Of a stretch of DNA of 64,000 nt, positions 22,923-34,953 are shown one piece after another. This DNA comes from Pseudeuparius sepicola (Eukaryota > Arthropoda > Insecta > Coleoptera > Anthribidae). Below the pieces are notes generated by a model. The model did no database searches, was not told the origin of the DNA, and worked only from the letters and a program-made list of their open reading frames with translations. Position numbers and translations under genes: made by a program. Numbering within the stretch: the first letter of the stretch is position 1; every line of letters begins with the position of its first letter. Location: NCBI GenBank assembly GCA_963920635.1, contig OY987307.1, positions 2,232,001 through 2,296,000 of the forward strand, written 5' to 3'.

Positions 22923-23767
22923 GACTATTAGTTTGATGGAGATTCTTTGGAAAGTATCTCGGAAATGGTTGGAGACAAATAGGTCAAATTATATATTGTT
23001 GGATTCAGAATTTAAAAAGGAATCCAATAACAGTTAAATGAAATGTATAAGTTGTGTAATATACAGAAAATCACTTTCTTTTCTGGAAGTTATTTAAAAA
23101 AACCTGAATATTCGGGAATATTACTTGGTTGCGAAGGTAAAAAATTGATTTTATTATTTTGCAAAAAGATATTTTTGGCGACAATTTTTTTTATCAACCA
23201 CTATACCTATATAAAATATGAGTACACCCTTGAATTCCCCTGAATTGTTACTACAAACTGAATTTTTGATTAAGATTTTTATGTTAACCTGTCTCCACGT
23301 AAAAATAGATCTCATTTCTTTCTGGCCCTCTCTAGATATGTATTCAATAATTAAAATGTTTTTATTAATATTTTTTTCTAGTTCCTTTCCATCATAAAAC
23401 CTTTGGTGAGGGTAAGATTGGTGTGAAAAAATAATATATAATAACCACTGAAATTTTTGTTGTTGACTTACTTAACATTTTAATTTACAATATTATTTGA
23501 ATTATGCTAAATATCTATAAATAATTCGGTCAGCACATCTGACGCTGGCAGATTCAATCTCTTATTTTCTTCAAATCAGCTTATCCTTCCAACACCACAA
23601 TGTTGTCTTCGATTTTGAATGTTCCACATGTCCGCTAACAAAAAATATTTGAAGGCATTTAGCCTTTTCCTGAAATACTTATCTTAATATTTCACTCAAT
23701 GGTTTAAGTTTTTGAAGGACTTTTGTTGCTAAAGTAAGCACTAAATAGGTAACAATGTCTCTGATAA

Positions 23768-25215
23768 TGTATGTCCTAAAAGTTTTGGCACAACATTCAA
23801 CAACTTTAAATAAAAGTAAAATAATATCAAGTTGGTTTTGGAAACAAAACATTGCTTACGTTGTTAACTTTGAGATGACAGTTAATTTTGTCAAGTTGTG
23901 GCGTTATAGTCAAATTATTTTAAGAAGTCCTTACTGGGACTGTCAATTGGTAATTTCGATATCCTAAGTTGGCATCAATGCAGCAAAAAATGCAACCAGG
24001 TCATAAGTTCAGGTCAGTAACGAGCCCATTTGCACCAATAACACGAAAAGTAACAAGAACAAGAACAACGCAGATAACGGTAAAACTCACGAAAGGTAGA
24101 AAACCCGCGAATATTTTCACTTCCGAATGTTTGAACCGGTTTGGACGATCTGGAAAACCTTCACTGTTACTTTGACAAACCGAAGCTAAATTTGCCTGAG
24201 TCCGCACATAGACGCTGCCAAAAGCAGCTGATTATATCAAAATACCAAAATGAAAAGTGTTTCCATGACGTTTGAAATTATTATTAAAATGAGTTGTAGT
24301 CATAGTTATTTTTATTTATAGCGGTATAATCGTAATTGCTATAAGGTTTTTATTTTATTGTGTTCTTTGTTTCGTATTACTTGGGTAACTTTTCATATCA
24401 TAAATCAATGAGTGACATCATAAACTGGTTGAGACACATATACCAATTCCATACCCATGGTTAACAGAAAACTCCTAGGCATTTTGTGGAGAATGACATC
24501 TGACAAAATCGGGGCTTCTTACAGTAATCGGGGTATACAATGTCATATAAATTGGAACTCCGAAAAAGAATCTATAAATAGGGTAGGTACTTGACAATAT
24601 TTTTAATTGCTCTAAAATTGTACTCTGTTTACAATAGATGCACCAACATAACACGTAATAAATGAAACAACGGCTTTTAACCCTTATTTTTTATGATAAT
24701 TAAAGACAACATTGAGGTAGTATCTACCTCAATGCCTTGCAACTTTCACTGCCGAATAAGGTTATGTCTCAGAACAACTATGTTGCCAAATTGCCGTTAT
24801 AAAACACTTGTGACGTCATAAGTGCTATCCCGCCAAATTTCAAGGAAAGTCTAATAACTTGCTAATTACGTAAATATATATTTTTTAAATAATCGTAGGG
24901 TCTTAGGCAAGTGTCCAGGAATTGTTTTATCAAGTTTGTAAAATTTCGTCAAGTACCATATTGGTTGGGCGCGTGCCTAATGCTGAAATATTCCGGATCT
25001 TGAAGAACGAAGATATTTCACGAAGGACGATTTATCGCACAATAGCGGAGTGCAAGCAGGGAATACCATGTTGGGATACCCGTGGTCACAACTTGACAAA
25101 AATTAACTGTCATCTCAAAGTCAATGTTTTGTTTCCAAAGCCAACTTGATATTATTTTATTTTTACTTTTATTTAAAGTCGTTGAATGTTGTGCCAAAAC
25201 TTTTAGGACATACGT
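23768..25215 (+). mobile_element. inverted-repeat element with a mariner-type HTH fragment
   Basis: About 23768-23920 (TATGTCCTAAAAGTTTTGGC, then ATATCAAGTTGG, GAGATGACAGTTAA) returns inverted at 25089-25215. In the loop the plus strand at about 24970-25065 reads NAEIFRILKNEDISRRTIYR followed by TIAECKQG. This matches the first helix-turn-helix of mariner-type transposases (PAEIFRLLK...VYRTIKRY). The frame runs into unrelated sequence afterwards and no DDE domain is present. Internal parts (23925-24560 and 24735-24945) recur elsewhere in permuted order. Confidence 0.72.
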
Positions 25216-25924
25216 TATTATATTGCCCCATGATTTTCTGTTAATTTGGTCGAAAGCTAACAACTAATGCTATGAACATACAACAAGGGAAAACGACTAT
25301 ATCTACAAAATACCACGTAGACCCGAGGCCAACGATAAAGACAGGCCACGGCGCTAACGCATAATCGCGTAGTCACGTGACCAACTTAGTTCTATACAAT
25401 GAAAGGCATTTTTGGAGATAAGTAGAAAAAACAAATTTTGTAACAATTTGGCAAGTTTTCTTTCATCTATTACCTTATTGGTTTTGTGCATCCAAGCTTT
25501 CTCTAATTGTTTTTTCAAAATTTTCAACCTGCCTCAGCTGTTTTAGGCTGAGAGTTAAACGGCACTGCACTCACAATATTTTGGCACATTCTCAAAAATT
25601 GTTGCGACGTCACCTTCCTTTAGCTTAGGTGATATTCTATCTTTCTCCCACAACACATTTGTCCACTTTAATTATTGTTTCACTTTCTTGAAAATGTGTT
25701 AGCCACACATACTTAAGGGTTTTTTAGAAATTAAATCTCAGTTGGGATTTGACGAATCCATTTTTGGCGGAAATTTTCATCCCGAGGCAAAACAAATGTT
25801 TTTTATGGCGACACTTTCTTCCTGGCTTTTGTAATATGTATAAATATAATATAAACAGACCCAATATTTGGTATTTAGGTTATTTTTTATGAAATAAAAA
25901 TGAAAACTAACCTCAGTAGGTATA

Positions 25925-26330
25925 CTGTATTATATTGACGAGGTCTCAGTTGATCGGCAGCGTGAAAGACCGTATAGGAACCATATCAGTGCGTGGGTCG
26001 ACAACGAAAATCTTCTAGTACGTTACAAGTTACAACACTGATTTATTTCGCACAAGGTGAATGGTGAATACAATACCTAAATACACAAACCCGAACGTGG
26101 TCAACGGGAACGGCTTCCAGCCACCCGGACCGTCTGAACTCGCGGATCTCCCGTAAGCAGTTCACCCCTCTGTGTCTCAGGCTCCACTGTCCAATACTGT
26201 CCATGTCCATAATAGTCCATTCCGGGTTCCCTATTCTGTGGTTCGTTTCGTTTCAGACGCCATAATAACACCTGGGCGGTTCCCCTCCGCCAGGACACAC
26301 GCGCACTAGACACAAACTTGTTTCTAAAAT
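25925..26330. other. moderately GC-rich unassigned segment
   Basis: Base composition changes abruptly at about 25940-26300. On the minus strand an AATAAA lies near 26045, which would fit the polyadenylation region of an antisense LTR, but no borders were found. It ends about 260 bp before calsyntenin exon 4. Confidence 0.2.
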
Positions 26331-26589
26331 ATAAACTAAGACGTTTAAAAACACTTTAAGCATTGAACACTTCTCAAAACCCAAGCTGCCGCTTTCAGTT
26401 ATGTGGCAAATGACATGTAACGTCTGACTAAGATGGTCACGTGATTTTTGTGCGCCAGGGCCTGTCGTTATAGTAGGCCTTGACGTAGACCTTAATAACC
26501 TCAGCCTAAGCGACATGTTTTGTGGCAATCTAATTTCAATGACAGTAAGTGCCAAATAGTCGATTTTATAATTTCTTTTCTTCTTGCAG

Positions 26590-26717
26590 AAATGAACAGA
26601 CACCACTACGCTCTATTTGTCAGGAACTGCCGACTGATTCTCCTGCTGAGACGCGACTTCTCCGAAGGAGATTTGAACATCTTTAGACCGGCCGAATGGA
26701 GATGGAAGATCCCACAG
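26590..26717 (+). CDS. Cals: calsyntenin exon 4 of window: LamG-like domain
   Basis: 128 nt, acceptor TTGCAG to 26589, donor GTAAAT at 26718. The frame gives KMNRHHYALFVRNCRLILLL, the calsyntenin MNRHHY hallmark with the following Cys strand, then RRDFSEGDLNIFRPAEWRWK and IPQ. It leaves in phase 0. The FRPAEWRWK block corresponds to the YRPAEFHWK strand of vertebrate calsyntenins. Confidence 0.96.
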
Positions 26718-26737
26718 GTAAATATCAATGTAATAAA

Positions 26738-28603
26738 ATGTATGTATTTGTTTTCTCTACCAAACCATTGGAGATATTTCAATTAAATATGGCACACGAT
26801 ACACCCCTATAAGTTATTTGGAGAGAATATCGGTCCCCTCAGGCCACCAGTGCCGGAGTTACGGGGGTTCAATATTGTGTAATTAAATAAAAAAACTAAA
26901 TTGGTCTAATCCTTAAGTCAGTCCTTAAGTGGGACACACTGTATATAGCTCATGGTTTTACAACACATATAATAATCTACGAGAGTAAAAGTCGCATTTT
27001 AATGTCCTGATTTTAAGATGGTTATGTTTAATCATGTGAAATTGTTAGGTATAACACTCTCCAAACCAAAACCACTTTTACCCTGGAAGACTGTGTAGGA
27101 ACAAAATCTCTTTTGAATGCCTTAACTCGCTTTCTCCTTAAAATGGGGTCTTTAGGGAGGAAGAAGCGAACACACTAGGACTGCCTTTATAGTTTCCCTT
27201 GCATATGGGAACTGGACACGTCCATGGCGTGATTTAAATATGACAGACAGAGACAGGGCATTCTCTAAAGCACAAAACAGAAAAAAGAGAGATCCGAGCT
27301 AAATACAAATACCGAACCCAGCCACGATTGCGAGAGTTTTCTCACAGTATGTGGGCGTAGGAGACCTAGTTCAAAAGCGGGAGCCTCCCACCCACATCTG
27401 GAGGGTTGGCAGCCCTATGTCTGAGGTTAGAATTTTGAAATTTCAACTTTCCTTGCAACTTTCACCACAGAATAAGGTTATGCCAAATTGAAACACTTGT
27501 GATGTCATAAGTGCTTTGCCGCCAAATTTCAAAGAAGGTCTAAAAACTTGCTAATAACATAAATATTATTTTTTATAAATAATCATAGGGTTTTATGCAA
27601 GCGTCCAAGAATTGTTTTATCAAGTTTGTAAGTTTGTTGAATAATGATTGTTTGTATAATAGCACTAATAGCAGTGACTTAAGTATTAAATAATTAATAC
27701 CCAGATCCAATAAAATCAGTTGGTGGCCAATAATCTTTGTTTCTAGATCATATCACATCTTCGCACCACTTTCAAGATCATCATAGTATGCACTTTTTTC
27801 TATTTCTCAAAGAATTCTTAGAAAAACGACCGAAACAAAGTTCAAAACACTTCATAACCAATCTGTTAAAGCTATTTTTTCAGGCATTCTACTCAGATTT
27901 TCAAACGCAATTTATGTTATAACTGTAAATTAATATTGTTATTGCTATAGTTTTTACTGTTCTGTTAAACTCACCAGAAAACTAATGAAATGAAGATTTT
28001 GTGATTATTTTGTTTGTTTTTGTTTGCCAATCAGCAGATTTTGAGGTTATGTCACCTGATCCAAATGGTTGATTTAAATGGTTTAGAGTCATTTTTTTTT
28101 AAGAAGTCCTTACTATGGCTGTCAGTAATTGGTAATTGCGACATTCTAAGTTGGCATCAATGTAACAAGAACAAGAACAACACAGATAACGGTAAAACTC
28201 GCGAAACTAAATTTGCCTGAGTCCGCACATAGACGCTGCCGAAAGCAACTGATTATACCAAAATGAAAATTGTTAACATGATGTTAATATTTGAAGTCAT
28301 AATTATTATTGTTATTTGTAGCGGTATAATCGTGATTGCAATAGGGTTTTTATTTTATTATGTTCTTTTAGTATCACTCGGGAAACTTTTACCATCATAA
28401 ATCAATGTGTGATGTCATTAACTGGTTGCCACGCATATATGCCAATGTTATACTTATGGACAACAGAAAATTCCTAGAGATTTTGTGAAGAATTAATTGT
28501 CATCTGACAAAATCCGAACTTCTTACAGCAATCGGGGTATACAACGAGGTATCATATTCCATGTTTGGTTAAAATATCTCCAATAGTTTCGAAGAGAAAA
28601 CAA
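26738..28603. repeat. short inverted arms around a permuted repeat block
   Basis: 26738-26795 (TTTGTTTTCTCT, CATTGGAGATATTT) recurs inverted at 28546-28603. Between them, 27450-27645 matches 24735-24945, and 28103-28540 matches 23925-24560, so the two shared modules occur in reversed order relative to the copy at 23.9-24.9 kb. Additional modules at 27700-27820 and 27930-28080 match 35925-36062 and 38782-38935. No gene was recognised. Confidence 0.6.
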
Positions 28604-28616
28604 ATAAACTAATATG

Positions 28617-29009
28617 TACAGATCATACAAAATTTGAAAGCGGAGAATTCCTAGAATAGATTTGTAGGAAATCGTAAATATTAATACAGATTTCAGTGGC
28701 GTGCTTGGAGAGTAATTGCACAGTAATAAATTACGAGTAATGAATTTTATTAAAAAGTAATTTAAATTATTAGCACTAAATAATATATTTATTATCTTAC
28801 ACAACTATTAAGTATAATAATTTACAATTACAATATATATTAATTTCATTTTGTAAGGTACTTGTCTTCGGTTTTGATAACATAACACAGTATTTTCCAA
28901 TTGTTGTTACGCTGCTGTGTGAAATGAGCCAGTGCAGATGGGTTTTCTGGGTATTATTTACAAGCTACTTCCTAGAATTCTCCGCCTTCAAATTTTGTAT
29001 GATCTGTAA
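28617..29009. repeat. MITE with about 42-bp inverted ends
   Basis: ACAGATCATACAAAATTTGA at 28617 and the following AGCGGAGAATTCCTAG are mirrored by 28966-29008. The 300-bp centre is AT-rich and non-coding. The right tip lies about 45 bp before the acceptor of calsyntenin exon 5. Confidence 0.75.
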
Positions 29010-29055
29010 TTAAATTAATTTGGAAACAAATTGTAAAATGTTTTTATTTACTTAG

Positions 29056-29232
29056 GTGTGCGACGATCAGTGGCATCACTACGCGGTCAACATAAGATTC
29101 CCGGACGTTGAACTGTTCGTCGATGGGCAGGCGTTCCACGCTGAAAAGAAGAATCCCGAGGTTATCGACGACTGGCCGTTGCACCCTACCAAGGGAATCA
29201 ACACCACGTTGACCGTTGGCGCCTGCTGGCAG
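29056..29232 (+). CDS. Cals: calsyntenin exon 5 of window: LamG-like domain core
   Basis: 177 nt, exactly 59 codons, phase 0 at both ends, acceptor TTAG to 29055, donor GTGAGA at 29233. It encodes VCDDQWHHYAVNIRFPDVEL, the CDxxWHHY LamG strand, then FVDGQAFHAEKK, DDWPLHPTKG, an N-T-T sequon in GINTTLTVG, and the closing GACWQ. All are conserved calsyntenin features. Being symmetric in phase, it could be skipped without a frameshift. Confidence 0.96.
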
Positions 29233-29432
29233 GTGAGAAAAATTTTCGGGCAAAATTCTCTAGCGCCGATCAAATAATTTTATAAATATCTGGTTTACAC
29301 GAGGTGTTTTTTTTTAAGCAGCAACTCGAATAAATATACCATCGCACAAACTACTAGCATAGATGTAGAGATAGGTCGCTGGGAATATTCCCAGTTTTTA
29401 TTACAATAATCTTTAATGAACCATAATTATTA

Positions 29433-30272
29433 TACAGTGTGGATAGAAATTGTGGAATATTGCTTATATTTCTTAAAATATTCCTCATATGAAAAACTTG
29501 TTTTAATAAAAGTCTTAGGGGAAATTATTTTCCGTTTAGTGTAACCGACTTGACTTGTTAAATGGCACCATATACGTTTTTTGGTGAAAATTGATACATT
29601 GTAACTTTCCGAATTCGATACAATACAGTTTTAATGGGGCCACATAAGAAAAAAAATACAAAAAAAATAAGTTTTCTATTATGCTATTGACAATGTTTAT
29701 CAAAATAATTATTAACATCAAGTTAGCCATGCCAAAATCAGAACAATGGGAAACTGTCACTTAAGTACTTAGTAAGTTATAATGGCGCTTGAATTAAGTG
29801 AAACGGAAAGAATACAGGTTAACATACTAAGTACTTAAGTACACAGAAATTTGAGTAAAAAAGTACGTTTAGTGTAACAATGTACACAGTTACACAGCTA
29901 GTGACAGTTTCGCATTGTTCTGATTTTGGCATGGCTAACTTGATGTTAATAATTATTTTGATAAACATTGTCAATAGCATAATAGAAAACTTAATTTTTT
30001 TGTATTTTTTCTTATGCGACCCCATTAAAATTGTATTGTATCGTATTCAGAAAGTTCCAATGTATCAATTTTCACAAAAAAAAGTATATGGTGTCATTTA
30101 AAAAAAATTAAATCGGTTACCATGGCAACCACATTTTTTGTGCTACGAAAGATTGCTTGATATCACTAAATGGGAAATAATTTCCGCTAACACTTTTATT
30201 TAAACATGTTTTTGATATGAGGAATATTTTAAGAAATATAAGCAATATTCCACAATTTCTATTCACACTGTA
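29433..30272. mobile_element. TACAGTGTG foldback element
   Basis: TACAGTGTGGATAGAAATTG at 29433 is mirrored by the end at 30272. Arms of about 380 bp include TGTGGAATATTGCTTATA and ACATTGTCAATAGCATAAT in both orientations. TA lies beside the tips. Open frames in the two arms are mirror images and look incidental. The right arm was later used as the left border of a tandem duplication. Confidence 0.8.
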
Positions 30273-31169
30273 TGTTCTAAGCTTTCGCCCTTTGAGGGAA
30301 TTATGAATTATATTAATAGTTCAATTATTCCAAAAATTAATAAATTTGGTGTTTCAATATGGCCGAAAAAGAAGTAATATGGCGGAGGAATTTCATATTT
30401 ATGCAATTTTTTTATCTTCACATTTCAGTAGAATCATATTTATATCAGATTCCTTTTGCCATATTACTTCCCTTTCGGCCATATTGAAAAACCAAATTTA
30501 TATAATTTTTGCAATAATTGAAATATTAATAGAATTCCCTGGCGAAGCCCTCAATCAAAGGGCGAAAGCTTGGAACATTAATAATTATGGTTCGTTAATG
30601 ATTACTGTAATAAACACTGTTGCTTGCTGATAACCACGTTATTGATGTCCATCATTAAAATTAAATACTTATATCATATGCATATAATATGCTCAATGCT
30701 GAAACCTAACCTTTAATATTCTATTCTTTATTTAATTTATGCAATTTCGTCATATCGATTTAAACATGTGAGGAGTACAGTTAGAATGATGAATCATTAT
30801 TCTGAAAACTCCCGGGTTTTTTGAAAAACCCCCAGGAGTTTTTTCAAAGCTCCGGGAGTATTGACAGCTAAATAAAATGGCGAATGGGAGGTTTCAGGCT
30901 GGGAGGAATGGGAGTTTTTAAAAATCCCGGCAGTAAACCCATCATTAGGTCCAGGGCATGATGCTGTAATCAAAGCAGTATGAAATTTGATATTTCTTAA
31001 CGGACGTCGAGATGTCCCGTAAATATCCGTTGCCCGTTGATCGCAGGGATCCGACAACAAGATGAAGCACCACCTCAAGGGCTACCTGGCCGGCCTCAGC
31101 GTTCTCGTCGGCGACAACGAGAAGCCCGAGGTGCTGACCTGCCTGCACCAGTGCAAGGAGAGCCTGCAG
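30203..31169. repeat. tandem duplication, upstream copy (967 bp)
   Basis: From ACATGTTTTT at 30203 to CTGCAG at 31169 this block is repeated immediately downstream at 31170-32173 with few differences. It covers the end of a foldback arm, a short palindromic MITE (30274-30576, ends CTAAGCTTTCGCCC), intronic sequence and the first 123 nt of calsyntenin exon 6. The junction reads CTGCAG then AACATG with at most one base of microhomology. Confidence 0.9.
31047..31169 (+). pseudogene. truncated duplicate of calsyntenin exon 6 (decoy exon)
   Basis: It has the same acceptor context (GATCGCAG) as the true exon 6 and the same 41 codons, GSDNKMKHHLKGYLAGL through CLHQCKESLQ. The copy then breaks off. 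Reading on through the junction gives NMFLI and a TGA 19-21 nt later, and no donor follows. If its acceptor were used without being skipped, the product would stop inside the ectodomain. It may be real or an assembly artefact from a divergent haplotype. Confidence 0.88.
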
Positions 31170-32173
31170 AACATGTTTTTAATATGAGGAATATTTTAAG
31201 AACTATAAGCAATATTCCACAAGTTCTATTCACACTGTATGTTCCAAGCTTTCGCCCTTTGAGGGAATTATGAGTTATATTAATAGTTCATTTATTCAAA
31301 AAATTAATAAATTTGGTGTTTCAATATGGCCGAAAAAGAAGTAATATGGCGGAGGAATTTCATATTTATGCAATTTTTTTATCTTCACATTTCAGTAGAA
31401 TCATATTTATATCAGATTCCTTTTGCCATATTACTTCCCTTTCGGCCATATTGAAAAACCAAATTTATATAATTTTTGCAATAATTGAAATATTAATAGA
31501 ATTCCCTGGCGAAGCCCTCAATCAAAGGGCGAAAGCTTGGAACATTAATAATTATGGTTCGTTAAAGATTACTGTAATAAACACTGTTGCTTGCTGATAA
31601 CCATGTTATTGATTTCCATCATTAAAATTAAATTTTTATATCATATGTATGTATATAATATGCTCAATGCTGAAACCTAACCTTCAATATTCTATTCTTT
31701 ATTTAATTTATGCAATTTATGCAAATTCAGTAGAAGTACTATACTTATCATATATGGATTTAAAGGGAAACATGTAAGGAATACGGTTAGAATGATGAAT
31801 CATTATTTTGAAAACTCCCGGGTTTTTGAAAAACCCCAGGAGTTTTTACAAAGCTCCGGGAGTATTGACAGCTAAATAAAATGGCGGATGGGAGGTTTCA
31901 GGCTGGGAGGAATGGGAGTTTTTAAAAATCCCGGCAGTAAACCCATCATTAGGTCCAGGGCATGATGCTGTAACCAAAGCAGTATGAAATTTGATATTTC
32001 TTAACGGACGTCGAGATGTCCCGTAAATATCCGTTGTCCGTTGATCGCAGGGATCCGACAACAAGATGAAGCACCACCTCAAGGGCTACCTGGCCGGCCT
32101 CAGCGTTCTCGTCGGCGACAACGAGAAGCCCGAGGTGCTGACCTGCCTGCACCAGTGCAAGGAGAGCCTGCAG
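31170..32173. repeat. tandem duplication, downstream copy (1004 bp)
   Basis: Second copy of the block at 30203-31169, with the palindromic MITE at 31241-31543 and the intact exon 6 acceptor at 32049-32050. It is longer because of several small indels around 31640-31770. The coding part is identical to the upstream copy over the shared 123 nt. Confidence 0.9.
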
Positions 32174-32324
32174 GTGCCCGCCATGGAACTGCTACAGCCC
32201 GGCATGGAATTGCTGACCAACTCGGACCTCACCGAGGTCACCGTCGAGGGGGACAACCGCACCAACTTGGAGACGCTGGTGCGCAAGGTCGGCTACGCCA
32301 ATTCGAGGGAGTTCCCGACGCCGG
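32051..32324 (+). CDS. Cals: calsyntenin exon 6 of window: end of LamG-like domain and following region
   Basis: 274 nt, acceptor ATCGCAG to 32050, donor GTGAGC at 32325, phase 0 in and 1 out. It encodes GSDNKMKHHLKGYLAGLSVL, the LamG closing strand (F/LxGxLAGL), then the conserved Cys pair in CLHQCKESLQ. Next come LEG-like strands (EVTVEGDNRTNL) and VGYANSREFPTPG, the SRxFPTPG block typical of calsyntenins. The loop after GACWQ is shorter than in vertebrate paralogues. A 123-nt truncated duplicate lies 0.9 kb upstream. Confidence 0.96.
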
Positions 32325-32565
32325 GTGAGCGAATTTTTTTAATTTTTGATGGGCCGGTCAATAATCAAATGGTCCGTGATGTCTTTGCCAGTAATTAATA
32401 ATTATACCAAAATAAAATATCTCTGACGCCTGATGTAAACAAGAGCATGTGGTATTTTCTAAAATTTATTTGTGGCGCAAACAGATCCATTTAATTTTTA
32501 ATTGGGTTTTTCGCCACCAAACTGATCGAAAGACAACTTTTTCAAGTTGCCTGGAAAATTCATAA

Positions 32566-32806
32566 ATTCTTAACAGCGAATGAACGAAACTTTAAACGGG
32601 TAACTCAAAAAATAACTTCAACAAATTTGTTTTCTGAGCTTTCGGAGAATAAATCTTCCTCCTTTCTCAAAGATTATGTCACTTTAGACGTGGCATGGTC
32701 TTTGAGAAAGGAGGAAGATTTATTCTCCGAAAGCTCAGAAAACAAATTTGTTGAAGTTATTTTTTGAGTTACACGTTTAAAGTTTCGTTCATTCGCTGTT
32801 AAGAAT
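32566..32806. mobile_element. near-perfect 241-bp hairpin insertion
   Basis: Two 108-bp arms (32566-32673 and 32699-32806) are exact reverse complements apart from one base, separated by a 25-bp loop. The arm starts ATTCTTAACAGCGAATGAAC. The paralogous inverted arm at 35540-35556 lacks it and reads straight through (CTAGCCCATTTATGAATT), which gives an empty site. The very high arm identity points to a recent origin or gene conversion. No coding. Confidence 0.88.
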
Positions 32807-33400
32807 GGGCTAGTCTGGTCATAGAGCAAACTGCATGCAGGCGGATAATAGAAGTTTAGTAGACTCCCCTGGCATATTTCCTTTGTGCCAGTTCCTCTTA
32901 GTTTTTAAATAAAAAATAATCCAAAATTTTAAGGTATTGCTCTTTTTGCACTCAAAAGATGGGGCTAGATACAATCGATATGCTGAAGGTCCTCTGTAGC
33001 TAAGTTCACACAATCTTCCTTGTTATTATTTGTGAATTGTCGATTTTTTACAAATCTAACCTAACTACTTATCCTTGGTATACTTCAAACTTCAAACATT
33101 TCAAATTGAAATAATTTTAATTTTGAGATTTTTGTTTTAACGTTATAATGAGTTTTTATTATTATTTATATCTATTAAAACCAAAAATGACTTTATTTAT
33201 CTGCTTACCAAAATAATAAACCTATGTAATATTTATAATGTAGGTAGGTAAGAAATATATAGAAATGTCTATTTTTTATAGGTATAAAATCTGGTTGATA
33301 TATTTAGATACCAGATACTTCCAAGATTCCTCTGCTGAAGATGTTAGTGATTCGTGTTCTGATTTTTTGTGCTGTTTTCTGTATCAAGCCAATAATGAAT
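32807..33400. repeat. dispersed repeat, copy 1 (GGGCTAGTCTGG family)
   Basis: GGGCTAGTCTGGTCATAGAG onwards matches, in inverse orientation, three separated blocks at 60562-60346, 59456-59245 and 57815-57680. It is the less disrupted copy and so gives the ancestral order. No coding frame was recognised. Confidence 0.65.
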
Positions 33401-33779
33401 AGTGAATGCGAAATAACTACCCTTTAATGTTGTAAGTACTTATTTAAATACCAAGCTATAATTGTATTGCATTGTATTTTTTCCTACCCAGCTTGAAGAA
33501 TACACAATGAATTGGGGAAAATTCTTACAAGGTCCACGTATTCGCCTTCGATTAACCTGACGTTCTGCCCCATATTTTTTTACCAAAACTAGCATCCCAA
33601 ATTTCAAAAGAAGAAAATAAGCATTTTAAAAACCAAGAATTTGTCGAGGAAGAACATAATGAACATAACTTGTAAGCAAGAATATTTACTAGCTAATCTA
33701 ATATTAAGAATATATCAATTTACCCACCCTTGTACTTTCACTGTTCCATTTTCTGGTGAAAATAGATCTAAATTGTTTA

Positions 33780-34953
33780 TACAGGGTGTTCCTTAATGAC
33801 ATGCTAATACTTAAGGGGGTTATTCTTGGGCCCATTCTAAGAAAAAAACTTCATATGAACGTATGTCGTAAACGTCCTAACTTTTGAGATACAGGGCGTT
33901 AAAGTTCATTGTTTTAAATTGAATTTTGGCTACATCTCCCTAAATAATCAAGCTACTGAACTGAAATTTGGCACTGCTATGTTTTTGGGGATGGAAAATA
34001 AGCTGAAAATGTCAATTTCACCGTATCTCACAGAGGGCGCCACTTGCGCTGTTTTTTTATCACTCTTTTACGCGTAACTTTTTTGAGGTTATCTTTTTGG
34101 TCCTGTAGGTCCATCATTTTAGTGCATATTTTCATTCTGCAAGAAAAAGGTACTCTTGTTTAATAACGATTAAATCAACCGTTTGCTTTGAAATTGCCAA
34201 AACGTTCTCCAAAACACCTGTTGACTTCAATATTCGAAACATACAATTTTCACCTACCACCTTTAAGTGTTACAGATCAACTGTACCATTCAAAATGAGA
34301 AAAAAATCCCTATGAACAATGTACCAAAAATTATTCGCTTTCAGAATGGAAAGGATTGAATTTGACAAAATTTTGACACTCTATTTTAAGAAAACCAATG
34401 GTGTTTTGACCAATGCCCATTTGGCATTTTTTTCATCATTTTGAATGTACAGTTGATCTGTAACATTTGAAAACAATAGGTGAAAATTTTATGTTTCGAA
34501 TATTGGAATCAACAGGTGTTTTGGGGCACGTTTTGGTAATTTCAAAGCAAACGGTTGATTTAATCGTTGTGAAGCAAGAGTACCTTTTTCTTACAGAATG
34601 AAAAGATGCACTAAAATGATGGACCTGCAGGACCAAAAAGATAACCTCAAAAAAGTTACGCGTAAAAGCGTGATCAAAAAACAGCGCAAGTGGCGCCCTC
34701 TGTGAGATACGGTGAAATTGACATTTTCAGCTTATTCTCCATCCCCAAAAACATAGCAGTGCCAAATTTCAGTTCAGCAGCTTGATTATTTCGGGAGATG
34801 TAGCCAAAATTCAATTTAAAAAAATGAACTTAAACACCCTGTATCTCAAAAGTTAGGACGTTTACGACATACGTTCATATAAAGTTTTTTTCTTAAAATG
34901 GGCCCAAGAATAACTCCCTTAAGTATTAGCATGTCATTAAGGAACACCCTGTA
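33780..34953. mobile_element. TACAGGGTGTTCC foldback element
   Basis: TACAGGGTGTTCCTTAATGA at 33780 is mirrored by the end at 34953, with arms of about 540 bp. The internal arm sequence (ACAGAGGGCGCCACTTGCGC, GGTTATCTTTTTGG) is homologous to 18665-19837, but the outer 100 bp are not, so the two are chimaeric relatives. TA flanks both tips. Confidence 0.85.

Noticed and set aside
29819..30101. Hydrophobic frames resembling a small membrane protein
   Set aside because: They lie in mirrored arms of the foldback at 29433-30272, and hydrophobicity is expected from AT-rich DNA.
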